From NCBI RefSeq assembly GCF_000473085.1, contig NZ_KI421497.1, positions 125,653 to 189,652 on the forward strand: 64,000 nt of DNA. Direction: 5' to 3'. Shown piece by piece: positions 42,725 to 53,347 of this stretch. The notes beneath the pieces are model-generated. The model had not been told where the DNA came from. It saw only the letters and a list, made by a program, of their open reading frames with translations, and made no database searches. Source of the stretch: Azorhizobium doebereinerae UFLA1-100. Lineage in GTDB: Bacteria; Pseudomonadota; Alphaproteobacteria; Rhizobiales; Xanthobacteraceae. Each line of letters starts with the position of its first letter. The stretch's first letter is position 1. A program made the translations under genes and the position numbers.

Positions 42725-42779
42725 GACTCAAACGACTCTCTTTCTCTAAGAGATTCTAGTTTTAAGAGGGTGTGTGGGC

Positions 42780-43826
42780 ATGAGTGAACCGCGGGCCAAG
42801 CCCTCCCCCTTTCTCAACGCGCTGGACGGCTTCGCGCAGCCGACGCCGCCGCTCTGGATGATGCGGCAGGCGGGGCGCTATCTGCCGGAATATCGCGAGG
42901 TGCGGGCGAAGGCGGGCGACTTCCTCACCCTGTGCTACACGCCGGAACTGGCCGCCGAGGTGACGCTCCAGCCGATCCGCCGCTTCGGCTTCGACGCGGC
43001 GATCATCTTTTCCGATATCCTGGTGGTGCCGCACGCGCTCGGCATGAACGTGCGGTTCGAGGCCGGCGAGGGGCCGCGGCTCGATCCGGTGACCGACCGG
43101 GCGGGGCTGGACGGCTTGCGCAAGCTGCTCGATCCAGCGCGGGTGCAGCCGGTCTATGAGGCGATCAGCAAGGTTTCCGGCCAGCTTGGCCGCGAGACCG
43201 CGCTGATCGGCTTCTGCGGCGCGCCCTGGACGGTGGCCACCTACATGATCGCCGGGCGCGGCACCGACGACCAGGCGCCGGCGCGGATGATGGCGCTGCG
43301 CGACCCGGGTTTATTCGAGGCGCTGATCGACCGGCTGGTGGAAGCCTCCATCCGCCATCTCGGCGCGCAGATCGACGCGGGCGCCGACGCGGTGCAGATC
43401 TTCGACACCTGGGCCGGCGTGCTGGACCCGGAGCAATTCGACCGCTGGTGCGTGCATCCGCTGCGCCGGATCGTCTCCGGTCTGCGCGCCACCCATCGCA
43501 ACGCCCGCATCATCGCCTTCCCCAAGGGGGCGAGCCTGGAGGCGCTGGAAGGCCTGGCGGCGCTGAAGCTGAACGCGCTCGGCCTCGACTGGACGGTGGA
43601 TCGCGCGGCCGCCAAGGCGCGGCTTGGGGATAAGGTCGCCCTGCAGGGCAATCTGGACCCGTTGCGGCTGATCGCCGGCGGACCGCAGCTGGATGAGGAA
43701 ATCCTCAATATCCGCAAGGATTTCGAGGGCGCGCCGCACATCTTCAACCTGGGCCACGGCATCAAGCCGGAGACGCCCATCGCCCATGTGGAAAACCTTG
43801 TGGAAAAGGTGCGGGAAAAGCTGTGA
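42780..43826 (+). CDS. hemE: Uroporphyrinogen decarboxylase
   Basis: The 348-residue enzyme converts uroporphyrinogen III to coproporphyrinogen III in heme synthesis. The active-site motif WMMRQAGRYLPEYR, the FSDILVVPHALG aspartate segment and GFCGAPWTVATYM are clear. Its ATG at 42780 follows AGAGGGTG; an in-frame GTG lies 6 bp upstream. hemE is the gene immediately right of oriC in many alphaproteobacteria, and its promoter probably overlaps the origin. Confidence 0.97.
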   Translation: MSEPRAKPSPFLNALDGFAQPTPPLWMMRQAGRYLPEYREVRAKAGDFLTLCYTPELAAEVTLQPIRRFGFDAAIIFSDILVVPHALGMNVRFEAGEGPRLDPVTDRAGLDGLRKLLDPARVQPVYEAISKVSGQLGRETALIGFCGAPWTVATYMIAGRGTDDQAPARMMALRDPGLFEALIDRLVEASIRHLGAQIDAGADAVQIFDTWAGVLDPEQFDRWCVHPLRRIVSGLRATHRNARIIAFPKGASLEALEGLAALKLNALGLDWTVDRAAAKARLGDKVALQGNLDPLRLIAGGPQLDEEILNIRKDFEGAPHIFNLGHGIKPETPIAHVENLVEKVREKL

Positions 43827-43830
43827 TCAT

Positions 43831-43870
43831 CCGCTCTCCGCACGGGCCTGACCGGCCTGGGGCGGAGCGG
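43831..43870 (+). terminator. GC hairpin after hemE (possible terminator)
   Basis: Complementary arms CCGCTC / GAGCGG and inner GGCC / GGCC can form a long hairpin 5 bp after the hemE stop, but no T-run follows. It could act as a transcript-stabilising stem or a Rho-dependent end. Confidence 0.35.
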
Positions 43871-43995
43871 GTATAACGGGGACGGCGGCCCGCTGCCCCT
43901 GGCGCGGGAGACCTCCCCCGTGCCCTCTTGAGCCGACCGGAGGCGATCTCCGGCCCCGCACCGGACCTGTCCCAGGATCTGCCCAGGACCCGCTC

Positions 43996-44418
43996 ATGTA
44001 CGAATGGATCAAGGCGCTGCACGTGATGGCGGTCATCTCCTGGATGGCCGCGATGCTCTATCTGCCGCGCCTGTTCGTCTACCATGCCGACGCCGAGCGG
44101 GGCTCGGTGCAGTCCGAGACGTTCAAGGTCATGGAACGGCGGCTGCTCAAGGGCATCTGCAACCCGGCCATGATCGTCGCCTGGCTGGCGGGGCTGTACC
44201 TCATCTATGAGGGCGGCTGGATCAAGTCCGGCTGGCTGCACGGCAAGCTGGCGCTGGTGCTGCTGCTGTCCGCCTTCCACGGCCTGATCGTGCGCTGGCA
44301 GAAGGGCTTCGCCGCCGACACCAACACCCACACCAGCCGCTTCTACCGGATGGTCAACGAGATCCCCGCCCTGCTGATGGTGGGCATCGTCATCCTGGTC
44401 ATCGTCAAGCCGTTCTGA
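43996..44418 (+). CDS. hemJ: Protoporphyrinogen IX oxidase HemJ
   Basis: The 140-residue membrane protein oxidises protoporphyrinogen IX to protoporphyrin IX. It has four hydrophobic helices and the family start MYEWIKALHVMAVISWMA, with the conserved histidine H9, followed by YLPRLFVYH and MERRLLKGI. The hemE-hemJ order fits heme synthesis in organisms lacking HemG/HemY. It starts 169 bp after hemE. Confidence 0.95.
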   Translation: MYEWIKALHVMAVISWMAAMLYLPRLFVYHADAERGSVQSETFKVMERRLLKGICNPAMIVAWLAGLYLIYEGGWIKSGWLHGKLALVLLLSAFHGLIVRWQKGFAADTNTHTSRFYRMVNEIPALLMVGIVILVIVKPF

Positions 44419-44751
44419 TTCTCCCGCATGGGGCGTGCGGTTTCGGCCCAGGCAACCATGTTTCCTGCCAATCGCCAGTGGTCCCAGCGGCGCGGATGCA
44501 GCCATCCGCCCCGGAAGGGGGGAACGCAAGGGGACTTGCGCGAACCGCCCATGTTCCGGTATTGTGCCATCGCTTCCTAAAACGCAGGCAGCCGCTGCCG
44601 TATGCCGATCCCGTCATGAGATCGGCGTCGCGCGTCAGGCGAAGGCCCAAGTCTTCCGCCTGAAGACCTGCGATTCCCCTCCCCTCCCTGCCAGTCGGAC
44701 CTTCCCCACGCGGAGTCCCCGGCACCATCCAAGATTTTGAGGCTTTCCCCT
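44419..44751. other. rho leader region, 333 bp
   Basis: No coding gene accepted. In many bacteria rho controls itself by premature termination in a long leader, and the length here allows for it, but I see no clear intrinsic terminator or binding pattern. The promoter for rho is expected here. Confidence 0.4.
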
Positions 44752-46023
<1,272 letters not shown>

Positions 46024-46069
46024 TCGCTCAGGCGTTTCGCAGGCCCTTCGCAGGCTTTGCTGCGCAAAA

Positions 46070-46106
46070 AGAAAGCGCGCTCCCGACCGGGGGCGCGCTT
46101 TTTGTT
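46070..46106 (+). terminator. Strong intrinsic terminator after rho
   Basis: A GC stem AAAGCGCGCTCCC / GGGGGCGCGCTTT with a short loop, followed by TTTGTTTG. The left side is A-rich, so it may also work in the opposite direction. Confidence 0.9.
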
Positions 46107-46124
46107 TGTCCGGGATCTGGTCCG

Positions 46125-46154
46125 CAAAAAAATCCCCGGCCGGAGCCGGGGATT
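46125..46154 (-). terminator. Intrinsic terminator after secB
   Basis: On the minus strand, stem AATCCCCGGC / GCCGGGGATT (loop TCCG) is followed by a run of seven Ts. It lies 31 bp past the secB stop. Confidence 0.9.
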
Positions 46155-46185
46155 CGGATGGGGCAGGCGACCTGAGGCCGAAGGC

Positions 46186-46668
46186 TCAGGCTTCGCCGAC
46201 GGTCTGAAGCTTCTCGGCCTCGGCGGTCACGCGCTGCTGGTAGAGGGCGGCGAAGTCCACCGGATCGATCATCAGCGGCGGGAAGCCGCCGCCGCGCACG
46301 CCGTCGGCGATGATCTGGCGGGCGAAGGGGAACAGCAGGCGCGGGCACTCGATCAGCACCACCGGCTGGAGGCTCTGCTCCGGCACGTTCATCAGGCGGA
46401 AGATGCCGGCATAGGTCAAATCGAAGGCGAACAGCGTGTTGCCCTGGACGGTGGCGCCGCCCTCGATCTTCAGCTCGACCTCGAACTCGCCCTGCTGGAG
46501 CGGGCGGGCGTTAACGTTGATCTGGATGTTCACGTCCGGCTGACCCTGCGGATTGCCGAGCGAGCGGGGCGCGTTGGGATTCTCGAACGAGAAGTCCTTG
46601 ATGTACTGAACGAGCACGTTGAGCGCCGGCGCCTTGGGATCGGTCGGGCTGCCATTTTGCGTCGCCAT
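46186..46668 (-). CDS. secB: Protein-export chaperone SecB
   Basis: The 160-residue tetrameric chaperone keeps preproteins unfolded and hands them to SecA. The [13 protein letters not shown] start, the beta-strand segments and the [25 protein letters not shown] motif are diagnostic. It is transcribed toward oriC, convergent with rho. In related genomes secB usually faces dnaQ. Confidence 0.96.
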   Translation of the reverse strand: MATQNGSPTDPKAPALNVLVQYIKDFSFENPNAPRSLGNPQGQPDVNIQINVNARPLQQGEFEVELKIEGGATVQGNTLFAFDLTYAGIFRLMNVPEQSLQPVVLIECPRLLFPFARQIIADGVRGGGFPPLMIDPVDFAALYQQRVTAEAEKLQTVGEA

Positions 46669-46812
46669 GCTTATCTCCTATGAATGCGCCTCGCCCCCGG
46701 CGAGAGTTGGCGGTCGCTACCATGCCCCGGAGCGGGCGGCAAGGACGCGGCGCAAACCGTGCGCCGCCATGCAGCGGAGCCGGATCGCGCGCCGCCGCGA
46801 CAGGAGAAGACG

Positions 46813-47034
46813 ATGGCTGATCCCAAGGTGTCCCCGCAGGCCGTGCCCGCCGGAACCGAGTCCCCGCGCAAGGACCTTTCCCCCGCCGCCCAGCGGGCGC
46901 TGGCGGAGGCTGAGGCGCGCCGGGCGCAGATCGATGCGGCGGGCAACCTGCCGAAGGAATATAACGGCCGCGGCGGCAAGGAGCCGGTGCGCTACGGCGA
47001 CTGGGAAGTGGGCGGCATCGCCTCGGACTTCTGA
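46813..47034 (+). CDS. DUF1674 / SDHAF4-like succinate dehydrogenase assembly factor
   Basis: The 73-residue protein ends in KEYNGRGGKEPVRYGDWE then VGGIASDF, which is the DUF1674 (SDHAF4) C-terminal motif. SDHAF4 protects flavinylated succinate dehydrogenase A in mitochondria; the bacterial role is inferred. The ATG at 46813 follows AGGAGA, and a longer reading frame from 46684 has no homology. No sdh gene is nearby. Confidence 0.85.
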   Translation: MADPKVSPQAVPAGTESPRKDLSPAAQRALAEAEARRAQIDAAGNLPKEYNGRGGKEPVRYGDWEVGGIASDF

Positions 47035-47044
47035 GCGCCAAACG

Positions 47045-47072
47045 AAAAGGCCCGGATCGCTCCGGGCCTTTT
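47045..47072 (+). terminator. Bidirectional intrinsic terminator
   Basis: Stem AAAAGGCCCGGA / TCCGGGCCTTTT with a 4-base loop; A- and T-runs on both sides allow termination of the SDHAF4-like gene and of convergent uppP. Confidence 0.9.
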
Positions 47073-47076
47073 GGTC

Positions 47077-47883
47077 TCAGTAGCCGAGCATCACGCCGGC
47101 GAGCCCGGCAAGGCCCACGGCGATGCGCCACCAGCCGAACACCGCGTAGCCGTGGCGCGAGACGAAATCCAGCAGCCAGCGGATGACCAGCAGCGCGGCG
47201 CAGAAGGCGGCGACGAAGCCCACCGCGATCAGCAGCCCGTCGTCCAGCGACAAGGCGGAGCGGTTCTTCCAGAAGTCGTAGACGAAGGCGCCGAGCATGG
47301 TCGGTAGCGCCAGGAAGAAGGAGAATTCCGCCGCCGAGCGCTTGTCCGCCCCCAGCACCAGCCCGCCGACGATGGTGGAGCCCGAGCGCGACATGCCGGG
47401 GATGAGCGCCAGGCACTGGAACACGCCGATGCCGAACGCGGTCTTCAGCGGGAAGCCCATGGCATTGTTGTAGCGCGGCTTGAAGGCGATGCGGTCGAGC
47501 ACGATCAGCACCACGCCGCCGAAGATCAGCGCCGCGCAGATGGTGACCGGGCTCTCGAACAGCACGCTCTTGATGAAGCCGTGCAGCAGCACGCCGAGCA
47601 CCGCCGCCGGCAGGAAGGCGAGCACGATGCCGAGCACGAATCGCCGGGCGCCGGGATTGGTGGGCAATTGCAGCGCCACCCGCAGGAAGCGCTGGAAATA
47701 GACCACCAGGATGGCCAGCACGGCGCCGAGCTGGATCAGCACCTCGAACGCCTTGCCGGTGCTCTCGAAGCCGATGAAATGCGCCGCCAGCAGCAGGTGA
47801 GCGGTGGAGGAGACCGGGATGAACTCGGTGAGTCCCTCCAACAGGCCGAGGGCGAGGGCTTCCACCAGGGTGCCGAGTGTCAT
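47077..47883 (-). CDS. uppP: Undecaprenyl-diphosphatase
   Basis: The 268-residue inner-membrane enzyme (BacA) recycles undecaprenyl pyrophosphate for wall synthesis. The two conserved motifs [14 protein letters not shown] (near residue 18) and [14 protein letters not shown] are present along with about eight hydrophobic helices. The catalytic serine/arginine of the second motif is kept. It is monocistronic and converges on the SDHAF4-like gene. Confidence 0.96.
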   Translation of the reverse strand: MTLGTLVEALALGLLEGLTEFIPVSSTAHLLLAAHFIGFESTGKAFEVLIQLGAVLAILVVYFQRFLRVALQLPTNPGARRFVLGIVLAFLPAAVLGVLLHGFIKSVLFESPVTICAALIFGGVVLIVLDRIAFKPRYNNAMGFPLKTAFGIGVFQCLALIPGMSRSGSTIVGGLVLGADKRSAAEFSFFLALPTMLGAFVYDFWKNRSALSLDDGLLIAVGFVAAFCAALLVIRWLLDFVSRHGYAVFGWWRIAVGLAGLAGVMLGY

Positions 47884-48136
47884 TAGCGCGCGTTTCCGGA
47901 GGGTGGAGGGGGAAGAGGTGGCGGCATCCTGTCGCCTTGGTCCCGCGCATGCAATCGGCGGCTGAATCCGGCCGGGTGCGACGCAGCGTCAGCCTGTGGA
48001 AATGCGTGAACCATGTTGCGGCATTGCCACATGGTTGTGGCGAATGCGTGCTTGCGGCCCCGCGCGAAGGCCATTAGACGAAAGCAACGGAGTGGCCCAC
48101 CCTTCCCCGATACGGCGGCCCGATCGTCTCCCCTAG

Positions 48137-48826
48137 ATGCAGCTTTATCACCATCCCTTCTGCCCGCATTCGCGCTTCGTCCGCCTGCTGCTCGCCGAAT
48201 ACGGCATCGAGCCGGAGCTGGTGGAGGTGCGCGTGTGGGAGCGCAAGCCGGAGTTCCTGGCGCTGAACCCGGCGGGGGAAACCCCGGTGATGGTGGAGGA
48301 GCACGTGCCCTCCGCGCCCGGCGCGGCGATCATCGCCGAATATCTCGACGAGACCCGCGGCCTCGCCTTGGCCGACCGCCGCCTGCTGCCGCACGCGCCG
48401 CTGGAGCGCATCGAGGTGCGCCGCCTGGTGGCGTGGTTCCACGAGAAGATGTTCCTGGACGTCACCGAGCATCTGGTGCGCGAGCGCATCTACAAGCGCT
48501 ACATGAAGGCCGACCAGGGCGGCGGGCCGCCGGACGCCACCGCGCTGCGCGCGGCCCGCGCCAACATCCGCTATCATCTGAAATATATCGGGTGGCTGGC
48601 CAAGGCGCGGAACTGGCTCGCCGGCGACCGCCTGACCCATGCGGATCTCGCGGCGGCCGCGCATCTTTCCGTCGCCGACTATCTGGGCGATGTGCCGTGG
48701 GACGTGGACGAGGATGCCAAGGCTTGGTACGCGCGGGTGAAATCCCGTCCGACCTTCCGTGGCATCCTGGCCGATTCCATGCCCGGCATGCCGCCGTCCA
48801 GCACCTATACGGACCTGGATTTCTGA
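48137..48826 (+). CDS. Glutathione S-transferase family protein
   Basis: The 229-residue protein has an N-terminal thioredoxin-like GST domain (HPFCPHSRFVRLLLAEYG) and a helical C-terminal domain (WLAGDRLTHADLAAAAHLS). The LNPAGETPVM segment, which binds the gamma-glutamyl part of glutathione, is clear. The CPHSR near the start resembles reactive-cysteine classes (beta/omega-like). Substrate is not predictable. The 310 bp upstream were not resolved beyond the uppP start. Confidence 0.85.
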   Translation: MQLYHHPFCPHSRFVRLLLAEYGIEPELVEVRVWERKPEFLALNPAGETPVMVEEHVPSAPGAAIIAEYLDETRGLALADRRLLPHAPLERIEVRRLVAWFHEKMFLDVTEHLVRERIYKRYMKADQGGGPPDATALRAARANIRYHLKYIGWLAKARNWLAGDRLTHADLAAAAHLSVADYLGDVPWDVDEDAKAWYARVKSRPTFRGILADSMPGMPPSSTYTDLDF

Positions 48827-48894
48827 GCCTGTCCGCGATTGCGACAGGGTGTTCTTTGTCCAGCCGTGTGCATCCGACCCGTATTCCTGCCGCT

Positions 48895-48936
48895 TCCCCT
48901 CCCCCCTTGCGGGGGAGGGCAGGGAGGGGGGTGACG
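48895..48936 (+). repeat. REP-like palindrome, locus 4 left arm
   Basis: CCCCTCCCCCCTTGCGGGGG then AGGGCAGGGAGGGGGGTGAC: the forward form, with its tail pointing inward to the inverted copy at 49025. Confidence 0.75.
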
Positions 48937-49024
48937 CCGCTGCGTCTGTCGGGCCGCCCCGAAGCCACGATCGGTTGTTCGCCGAAAGGCTGGCGCTTCT
49001 TTGATGGCGCTCTGCGCGGAGAGG

Positions 49025-49066
49025 GCGTCACCCCCCTCCCCAACCCTCTCCCGCAAGGGGGGAGGG
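49025..49066 (-). repeat. REP-like palindrome, locus 4 right arm (inverted)
   Basis: GTCACCCCCCTCCCCAACCC then TCTCCCGCAAGGGGGGAGGG, the reverse complement of the left arm apart from small changes. It ends 26 bp before the queG start codon. Confidence 0.75.
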
Positions 49067-49091
49067 AGAGCAGACGGAAGGGAGGCGTGCC

Positions 49092-50252
49092 ATGAGCGCG
49101 CCCGTCCGCAAGCCCGCCCCGCTCTCCCTGCCGGAGCTGAAGGAGCGCCTGCGCGCCCTTGCCCAGGAGGACGGCTTCGATGCCTTCGGCGTCGCCGATC
49201 CCGACCGGGCGGGCGCCGCCGGGGACCGGCTGCGCGCCTGGGTGGCGGAGCGGCGTCACGGCGACATGGGCTGGATGGCCGAGACGCTGGAGCGGCGCGT
49301 CCATGCCCGCGCCATGTGGCCGGACGCCCTGCGGGTGGTCATGCTCGGGCTCAATTACGGGCCGGACGAGGACCCCCGCGCCGTCCTGCGCGAACGCAGC
49401 CGGGGCGCCATCTCGGTCTATGCCCGGGCGGAGGATTATCACGACCTCGTCAAGGCCAAGCTCAAGCGCCTCGCCCGCGCGCTGCTGGCGCTGGCCGGGG
49501 AAGGCGACGTGAAGGTGTTCGTGGACACCGCGCCCTTGATGGAGAAGCCGCTGGCCGCCGCCGCCGGGCTCGGCTGGCAGGGCAAGCACACCAATCTGGT
49601 ATCGCGGGCACGCGGCTCCTGGATGTTCCTCGGCGCCATCGCCACCACGCTGGACCTGCCGCCCGACGACCCCATGGGCGACCATTGCGGCCAGTGCCGC
49701 GCCTGCCTCGACGCCTGCCCCACCGGCGCTTTCCCGGCGCCCTACCAGATCGATGCCCGGCGCTGCGTCTCCTACCTCACCATCGAGCACAAGGGGCCGA
49801 TCCCGCGCGAATTGCGGGGGCTGATGGGCAACCGCATCTATGGCTGCGACGACTGCCTCGCCGCCTGCCCCTGGAACAAGTTCGCCGTGCTCGGCCGCGA
49901 GGCCAAGCTCGCCGCCCGCGACGAGAATCGCGCACCCGACCTCGCCGGCCTCGCCGCGCTGGACGACGCGGCCTTCCGCGTCCGCTTCGCCAAGAGCCCG
50001 ATCAAGCGCACCGGGCGCGCCCGCTTCCTGCGCAACGTGCTCACCGCCATCGGCAATTCCGGCGATGCGGGCCTCGCGCCCAGCGCCCGCGCCCTATTGT
50101 CCGATCCCGAGCCTTTGGTGCGCGGCGCGGCGGTGGGCGCGCTCGCCCGCCTGCTGCCGCCGGAGGCGTTCGCACTGCTGGCGGCGGAGCATGCGCCGGG
50201 CGAGCCGGACGCTGATGTGCGGGAGGAGTGGGGCGCGGCAACCGGCGCCTAG
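49092..50252 (+). CDS. queG: Epoxyqueuosine reductase
   Basis: The 386-residue iron-sulfur and cobalamin enzyme makes the last step of queuosine synthesis in tRNA. Two ferredoxin-type clusters are visible ([16 protein letters not shown] and [13 protein letters not shown]) plus a C-terminal HEAT-like repeat stretch. The N-terminal GDMGWM and YGPDEDP segments fit the family. The REP-like element lies just upstream. BluB earlier in the window makes the B12 lower ligand that this cobalamin enzyme may use. Confidence 0.95.
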   Translation: MSAPVRKPAPLSLPELKERLRALAQEDGFDAFGVADPDRAGAAGDRLRAWVAERRHGDMGWMAETLERRVHARAMWPDALRVVMLGLNYGPDEDPRAVLRERSRGAISVYARAEDYHDLVKAKLKRLARALLALAGEGDVKVFVDTAPLMEKPLAAAAGLGWQGKHTNLVSRARGSWMFLGAIATTLDLPPDDPMGDHCGQCRACLDACPTGAFPAPYQIDARRCVSYLTIEHKGPIPRELRGLMGNRIYGCDDCLAACPWNKFAVLGREAKLAARDENRAPDLAGLAALDDAAFRVRFAKSPIKRTGRARFLRNVLTAIGNSGDAGLAPSARALLSDPEPLVRGAAVGALARLLPPEAFALLAAEHAPGEPDADVREEWGAATGA

Positions 50253-50310
50253 CCCGGGTCGGCGCGCCCGCCGTCTTGCCCTTGTCGGACTTCTTCGCCA
50301 CACCTGGGGC

Positions 50311-51198
50311 ATGACCACCCTGCTTGCCGTTGGGCTGGGCTATTGCGCCCGGCATTTTATCGCCACCTGTCCCCACGCCTTCGACCGCGTGGTCGGCACC
50401 GCCCGCACGCCCGAGGGCGCGGCCGCCATCCGCGCCACCGGGGCCGAGGGCCTCGTCTTCGACGGCAACCAAATTGGCGCGGACCTCGCCTTCGCCATCT
50501 CCCAGGCCGACGTGCTGATCCTCTCCGCCCCGCCGGAGGCGGCGGGCGATCCGCTGCTGGCCGCCGCCCGGCCGCTGCTGGAGGCGGCGCCGCGGCTCTC
50601 CCAGGTGATCTATCTCACCACGCTCGGCGTCTATGGCGACCACCAGGGCGGCTGGGTGGACGAGACCACGCCGCCCAAGGGCGACAGCCCGCGCCTGCAA
50701 CGGCGGCTCAGGGCCGAGGCGGACCTGCTGGCGTTCGGCGCCGCCAAGGGCATCGCGGTGGCGAGCCTGCGCCTCGCCGGCATCTACGGCCCCGGCCGCA
50801 ACGCCTTCCTCCAGCTCAAGGCGGGCGAGGCGCGGCGCATCGAGAAGCCGGGGCAGGTGTTCAACCGCATCCATGTGGCGGACATCTCCGCCACCATCGC
50901 CGCCGTGCTGGCGCGCCGGTTCAACGGCGTGCTGAACGTCACCGACGACCGCCCGGCCCCGCCCGGCGATCCCATCGCCTTCGCCGCCGGCCTGATGGGC
51001 GTCGCGCCGCCGCCGGCGGTGCCGTTCGAGGTGGCGGCGAAGACCATGAGCCCCATGGCCCTGTCCTTCTGGGGGGCCAGCAAGAGGGTGCGCAACGCCC
51101 GGCTGAAGGATGAACTGGGTGTCACCCTGGCCTATCCCACCTTCGAGGAGGGCCTGACCGCGCTTTACGCGCAGATGCGCGCGGCGGGCGATCTTTAG
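50311..51198 (+). CDS. NAD-dependent epimerase/dehydratase-like protein (YeeZ-like)
   Basis: The 295-residue extended-SDR-type protein begins with a glycine-rich NAD loop (LLAVGLGYCARHF) and has the characteristic YLTTLGVYG segment in place of the usual YxxxK region. Members such as YeeZ have uncertain substrates. It begins 58 bp after queG, with ATG 50311 chosen because the frame upstream lies inside queG. Confidence 0.78.
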   Translation: MTTLLAVGLGYCARHFIATCPHAFDRVVGTARTPEGAAAIRATGAEGLVFDGNQIGADLAFAISQADVLILSAPPEAAGDPLLAAARPLLEAAPRLSQVIYLTTLGVYGDHQGGWVDETTPPKGDSPRLQRRLRAEADLLAFGAAKGIAVASLRLAGIYGPGRNAFLQLKAGEARRIEKPGQVFNRIHVADISATIAAVLARRFNGVLNVTDDRPAPPGDPIAFAAGLMGVAPPPAVPFEVAAKTMSPMALSFWGASKRVRNARLKDELGVTLAYPTFEEGLTALYAQMRAAGDL

Positions 51199-51252
51199 CC
51201 GCCGCAGGCATTTTATTTCGCCGGTTATTTATCGCCGAAGTCCCCGATCGGA

Positions 51253-53274
51253 TCAGGCCCCGGTGAACCAGGCGTTGAACAGCGCCAGCTCCTGCCGCGC
51301 CAGAGGCGCGAGCCCGCGCGCCAGGGCGAGGCGCAGCAGCGGGTCGGGCTCGTTCTCCACCGCCCGCGCCCGCAGCGCGGCCCCGGCCAGGCCGAATTGG
51401 CCGAGCAGCCCGGCCAGAGCATGGGCGGCGGCCACCACCGCCGCCGGATCGTCCGCCTGCTCCCACTGGGCGATCTTGTGCTCGGCATTCTCCAGGAAGC
51501 GCGCGGCGAGGCGGGCGAACGCCTCCTCCCCCACCGCCTTGCGCAGCGCGCCGATGCCCGCCGGCTGGAAATCTGGCGTCTCCGTCTCCGCGTCCGCCCC
51601 GCCGGCGGGCTCCACCGCCGGCGCAGCGGCCGTGACCATCGGCGCGCGCGCGGGTTCCGGCGCGGGCGCGACCGGGGCGGCGGCCGGGCGGGGACGAGCC
51701 TGCTCCGTCGCGGTGCCCTGGCCTTCCCCGGTGCCCTGGCCTTCCATGGCGGGCAGCGCTTCGCGCGGCGCGCGGGCGGCGGCGGCCGGCTCCAGCAGCA
51801 CCATCATCCAGTCGTCCTGCGGGTCCGGCCCGAGGCGCGCGGCCACGCGGCTGGCGGCGCGGCCGGCGGCGATCTCCAGCGGCGCGGCATGGCGGCCGGA
51901 GAGCTCCTCGGTCAGCCAGGCCGGGCAGGGGCCGCCGCTGGCCAGTTCCGCCGGGTCGAGCCCGTCGGTGGTCAGCAGCAGGCGTTCGTGCGGCGCCAGC
52001 GTGAGGGTGAGGGCCTCGTAGTCGGCGGTGTCGGTGAAGCCGAGCAGCGGGCCGTCCACCTCCAGCGCCCGCGCGCCGTCCCGCGTCACCACCATGGGCC
52101 GGGGATGGCCGGCGGAGGCGATGGCGATGCGCCCGTCGGCATGCAGGTCCACCACCAGCGCGGTGGCCACCACGCTGTCGAACCCCGCCTCGCGGAACAC
52201 GAGGCCGGACCAGCGGGCGAGGAAGGCGCCCGGCGGCAGCGGCTCGCCCACGTCCAGCGCCCGTACCATGGCCGCGTGGGCCACCGCCCCGGCCTTGGCA
52301 TTGATGCCGTGGCCCATCACGTCCACCAGCACCAGCCGGTCGCGGCCGGGGCGCGGCAGGTGGATGACGAGGTCGCCGCCGCCGATGTCCGCCGTCTCCC
52401 AGCGCAGCGCCGCCGCGAACGGGCCGAGCTGCTTCGGCAGCTCGGGATGCACCAGCCGGTCGAGCGAGGAAGCGAAATACTGGAACAGCCGCGCCCGCTG
52501 CCGGGCCGAGCGCACCAGAGCGAGTTTCACCGTCTCCAGCAGCCGCTCGGGCACCACCGGCTTGGTGAGGAAGGTGTCCACGCCCAGCTCCAGCACCCTG
52601 AGGCGTACCGAGGGGTCGCCGGTGATCATGATGATCGGGATCGGCGGGCGGTCGGCATCGTTCTCCAGCGCCTGGAGCAGCGCGGTGCCCGGCTCCGACC
52701 CCAGGTGGAAGTCGGTGAGGATGAGGTCCACCTTGGTCTTGCGGGCGATGTCGAGGGCGTTACGCAGGGTCTGCGCCGGCAGCACGCGATAGTCCGGCTC
52801 CAGCAGGGTGAGGTAGGCGTCGAGCAGCACCGGCTCGTCCTCCACCACCAGCAGCTGCGGCCGCCGCCGGGCGAGCTGCCGCCGCGCCACCAGCCGGTTG
52901 GGCGGCCCGGCCTCGTAGCGCACCGCGTCGAGCGCGGCGCGGGCGATGGCGATGCCCCTGCCGCCGCCGCCCTCGGGATCGGTGGCGGCGAGCCGCACCC
53001 GCCGCCAGCGGTCCTCGAAGGCCGGGAAGGCGCCGCCGTCGTCGGTCAGGGTCAGGGTGATGACCACGCCGTCGAGATGGACCTCCAGGCCGATCTCCCG
53101 GGCGGGCGGATGGGAATGGCGCACCACGTTGGTGGCCAGCTCCACCATGGCCAGCACCACTTCGTCGGCGATGTCCGGGCCGATGCGCAGCTGCGCGAAC
53201 TGCCGCTTGAGCGCCTTGCGCAGCCAGGACACTTCTTCCAGCGTGGCCGGCCGCGACGCCTCGAACAGCTTCAC
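51253..53274 (-). CDS. Four-domain HATPase-receiver-PP2C-HPt signalling protein
   Basis: The 673-residue protein joins, in order, an RsbW-like HATPase/anti-sigma kinase (about 5-130, with VELATNVVRHSH N-box, DDGGAF and GGGGRGIAIA), a receiver domain (about 140-265, aspartate in ILTDFHLG, ITGD, TKPV), a SpoIIE/RsbU PP2C phosphatase (about 275-495, with GGGD, DVMGHG and TTDG metal residues), an Ala/Pro-rich linker and an HPt domain at the C-terminus (AAAHALAGLLGQFG, histidine kept). All key residues seem intact. GTG 53274 follows a perfect GGAGG site. It forms a pair with the UspA gene. Confidence 0.85.
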   Translation of the reverse strand: MKLFEASRPATLEEVSWLRKALKRQFAQLRIGPDIADEVVLAMVELATNVVRHSHPPAREIGLEVHLDGVVITLTLTDDGGAFPAFEDRWRRVRLAATDPEGGGGRGIAIARAALDAVRYEAGPPNRLVARRQLARRRPQLLVVEDEPVLLDAYLTLLEPDYRVLPAQTLRNALDIARKTKVDLILTDFHLGSEPGTALLQALENDADRPPIPIIMITGDPSVRLRVLELGVDTFLTKPVVPERLLETVKLALVRSARQRARLFQYFASSLDRLVHPELPKQLGPFAAALRWETADIGGGDLVIHLPRPGRDRLVLVDVMGHGINAKAGAVAHAAMVRALDVGEPLPPGAFLARWSGLVFREAGFDSVVATALVVDLHADGRIAIASAGHPRPMVVTRDGARALEVDGPLLGFTDTADYEALTLTLAPHERLLLTTDGLDPAELASGGPCPAWLTEELSGRHAAPLEIAAGRAASRVAARLGPDPQDDWMMVLLEPAAAARAPREALPAMEGQGTGEGQGTATEQARPRPAAAPVAPAPEPARAPMVTAAAPAVEPAGGADAETETPDFQPAGIGALRKAVGEEAFARLAARFLENAEHKIAQWEQADDPAAVVAAAHALAGLLGQFGLAGAALRARAVENEPDPLLRLALARGLAPLARQELALFNAWFTGA

Positions 53275-53347
53275 CCATCCCTCCCGGTTTCGGCGCACTG
53301 TCGCCGATGCGCGTCCCGTCCGCCAGCCTCCCCGTCCGGCTCCGACC

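Larger units (their letters stand above)
42440..42779. other. Probable chromosomal origin of replication, oriC
   Basis: The 340-bp gap between ppsR and hemE is the position of oriC in many alphaproteobacteria. It holds two TTAA-N7-TTAA CtrA-type boxes (42606-42620, 42710-42724), four DnaA-box-like 9-mers with a TGTGGA core (42456-42464, 42527-42535 as CCATCCACA, 42546-42554, 42678-42686 as TGTGGATCG), five GANTC sites (42555, 42629, 42725, 42734, 42752), and an AT-richer stretch at about 42700-42770 that could be the unwinding element. No gene fits this gap. The parS cluster lies 8-11 kb away. Confidence 0.85.
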
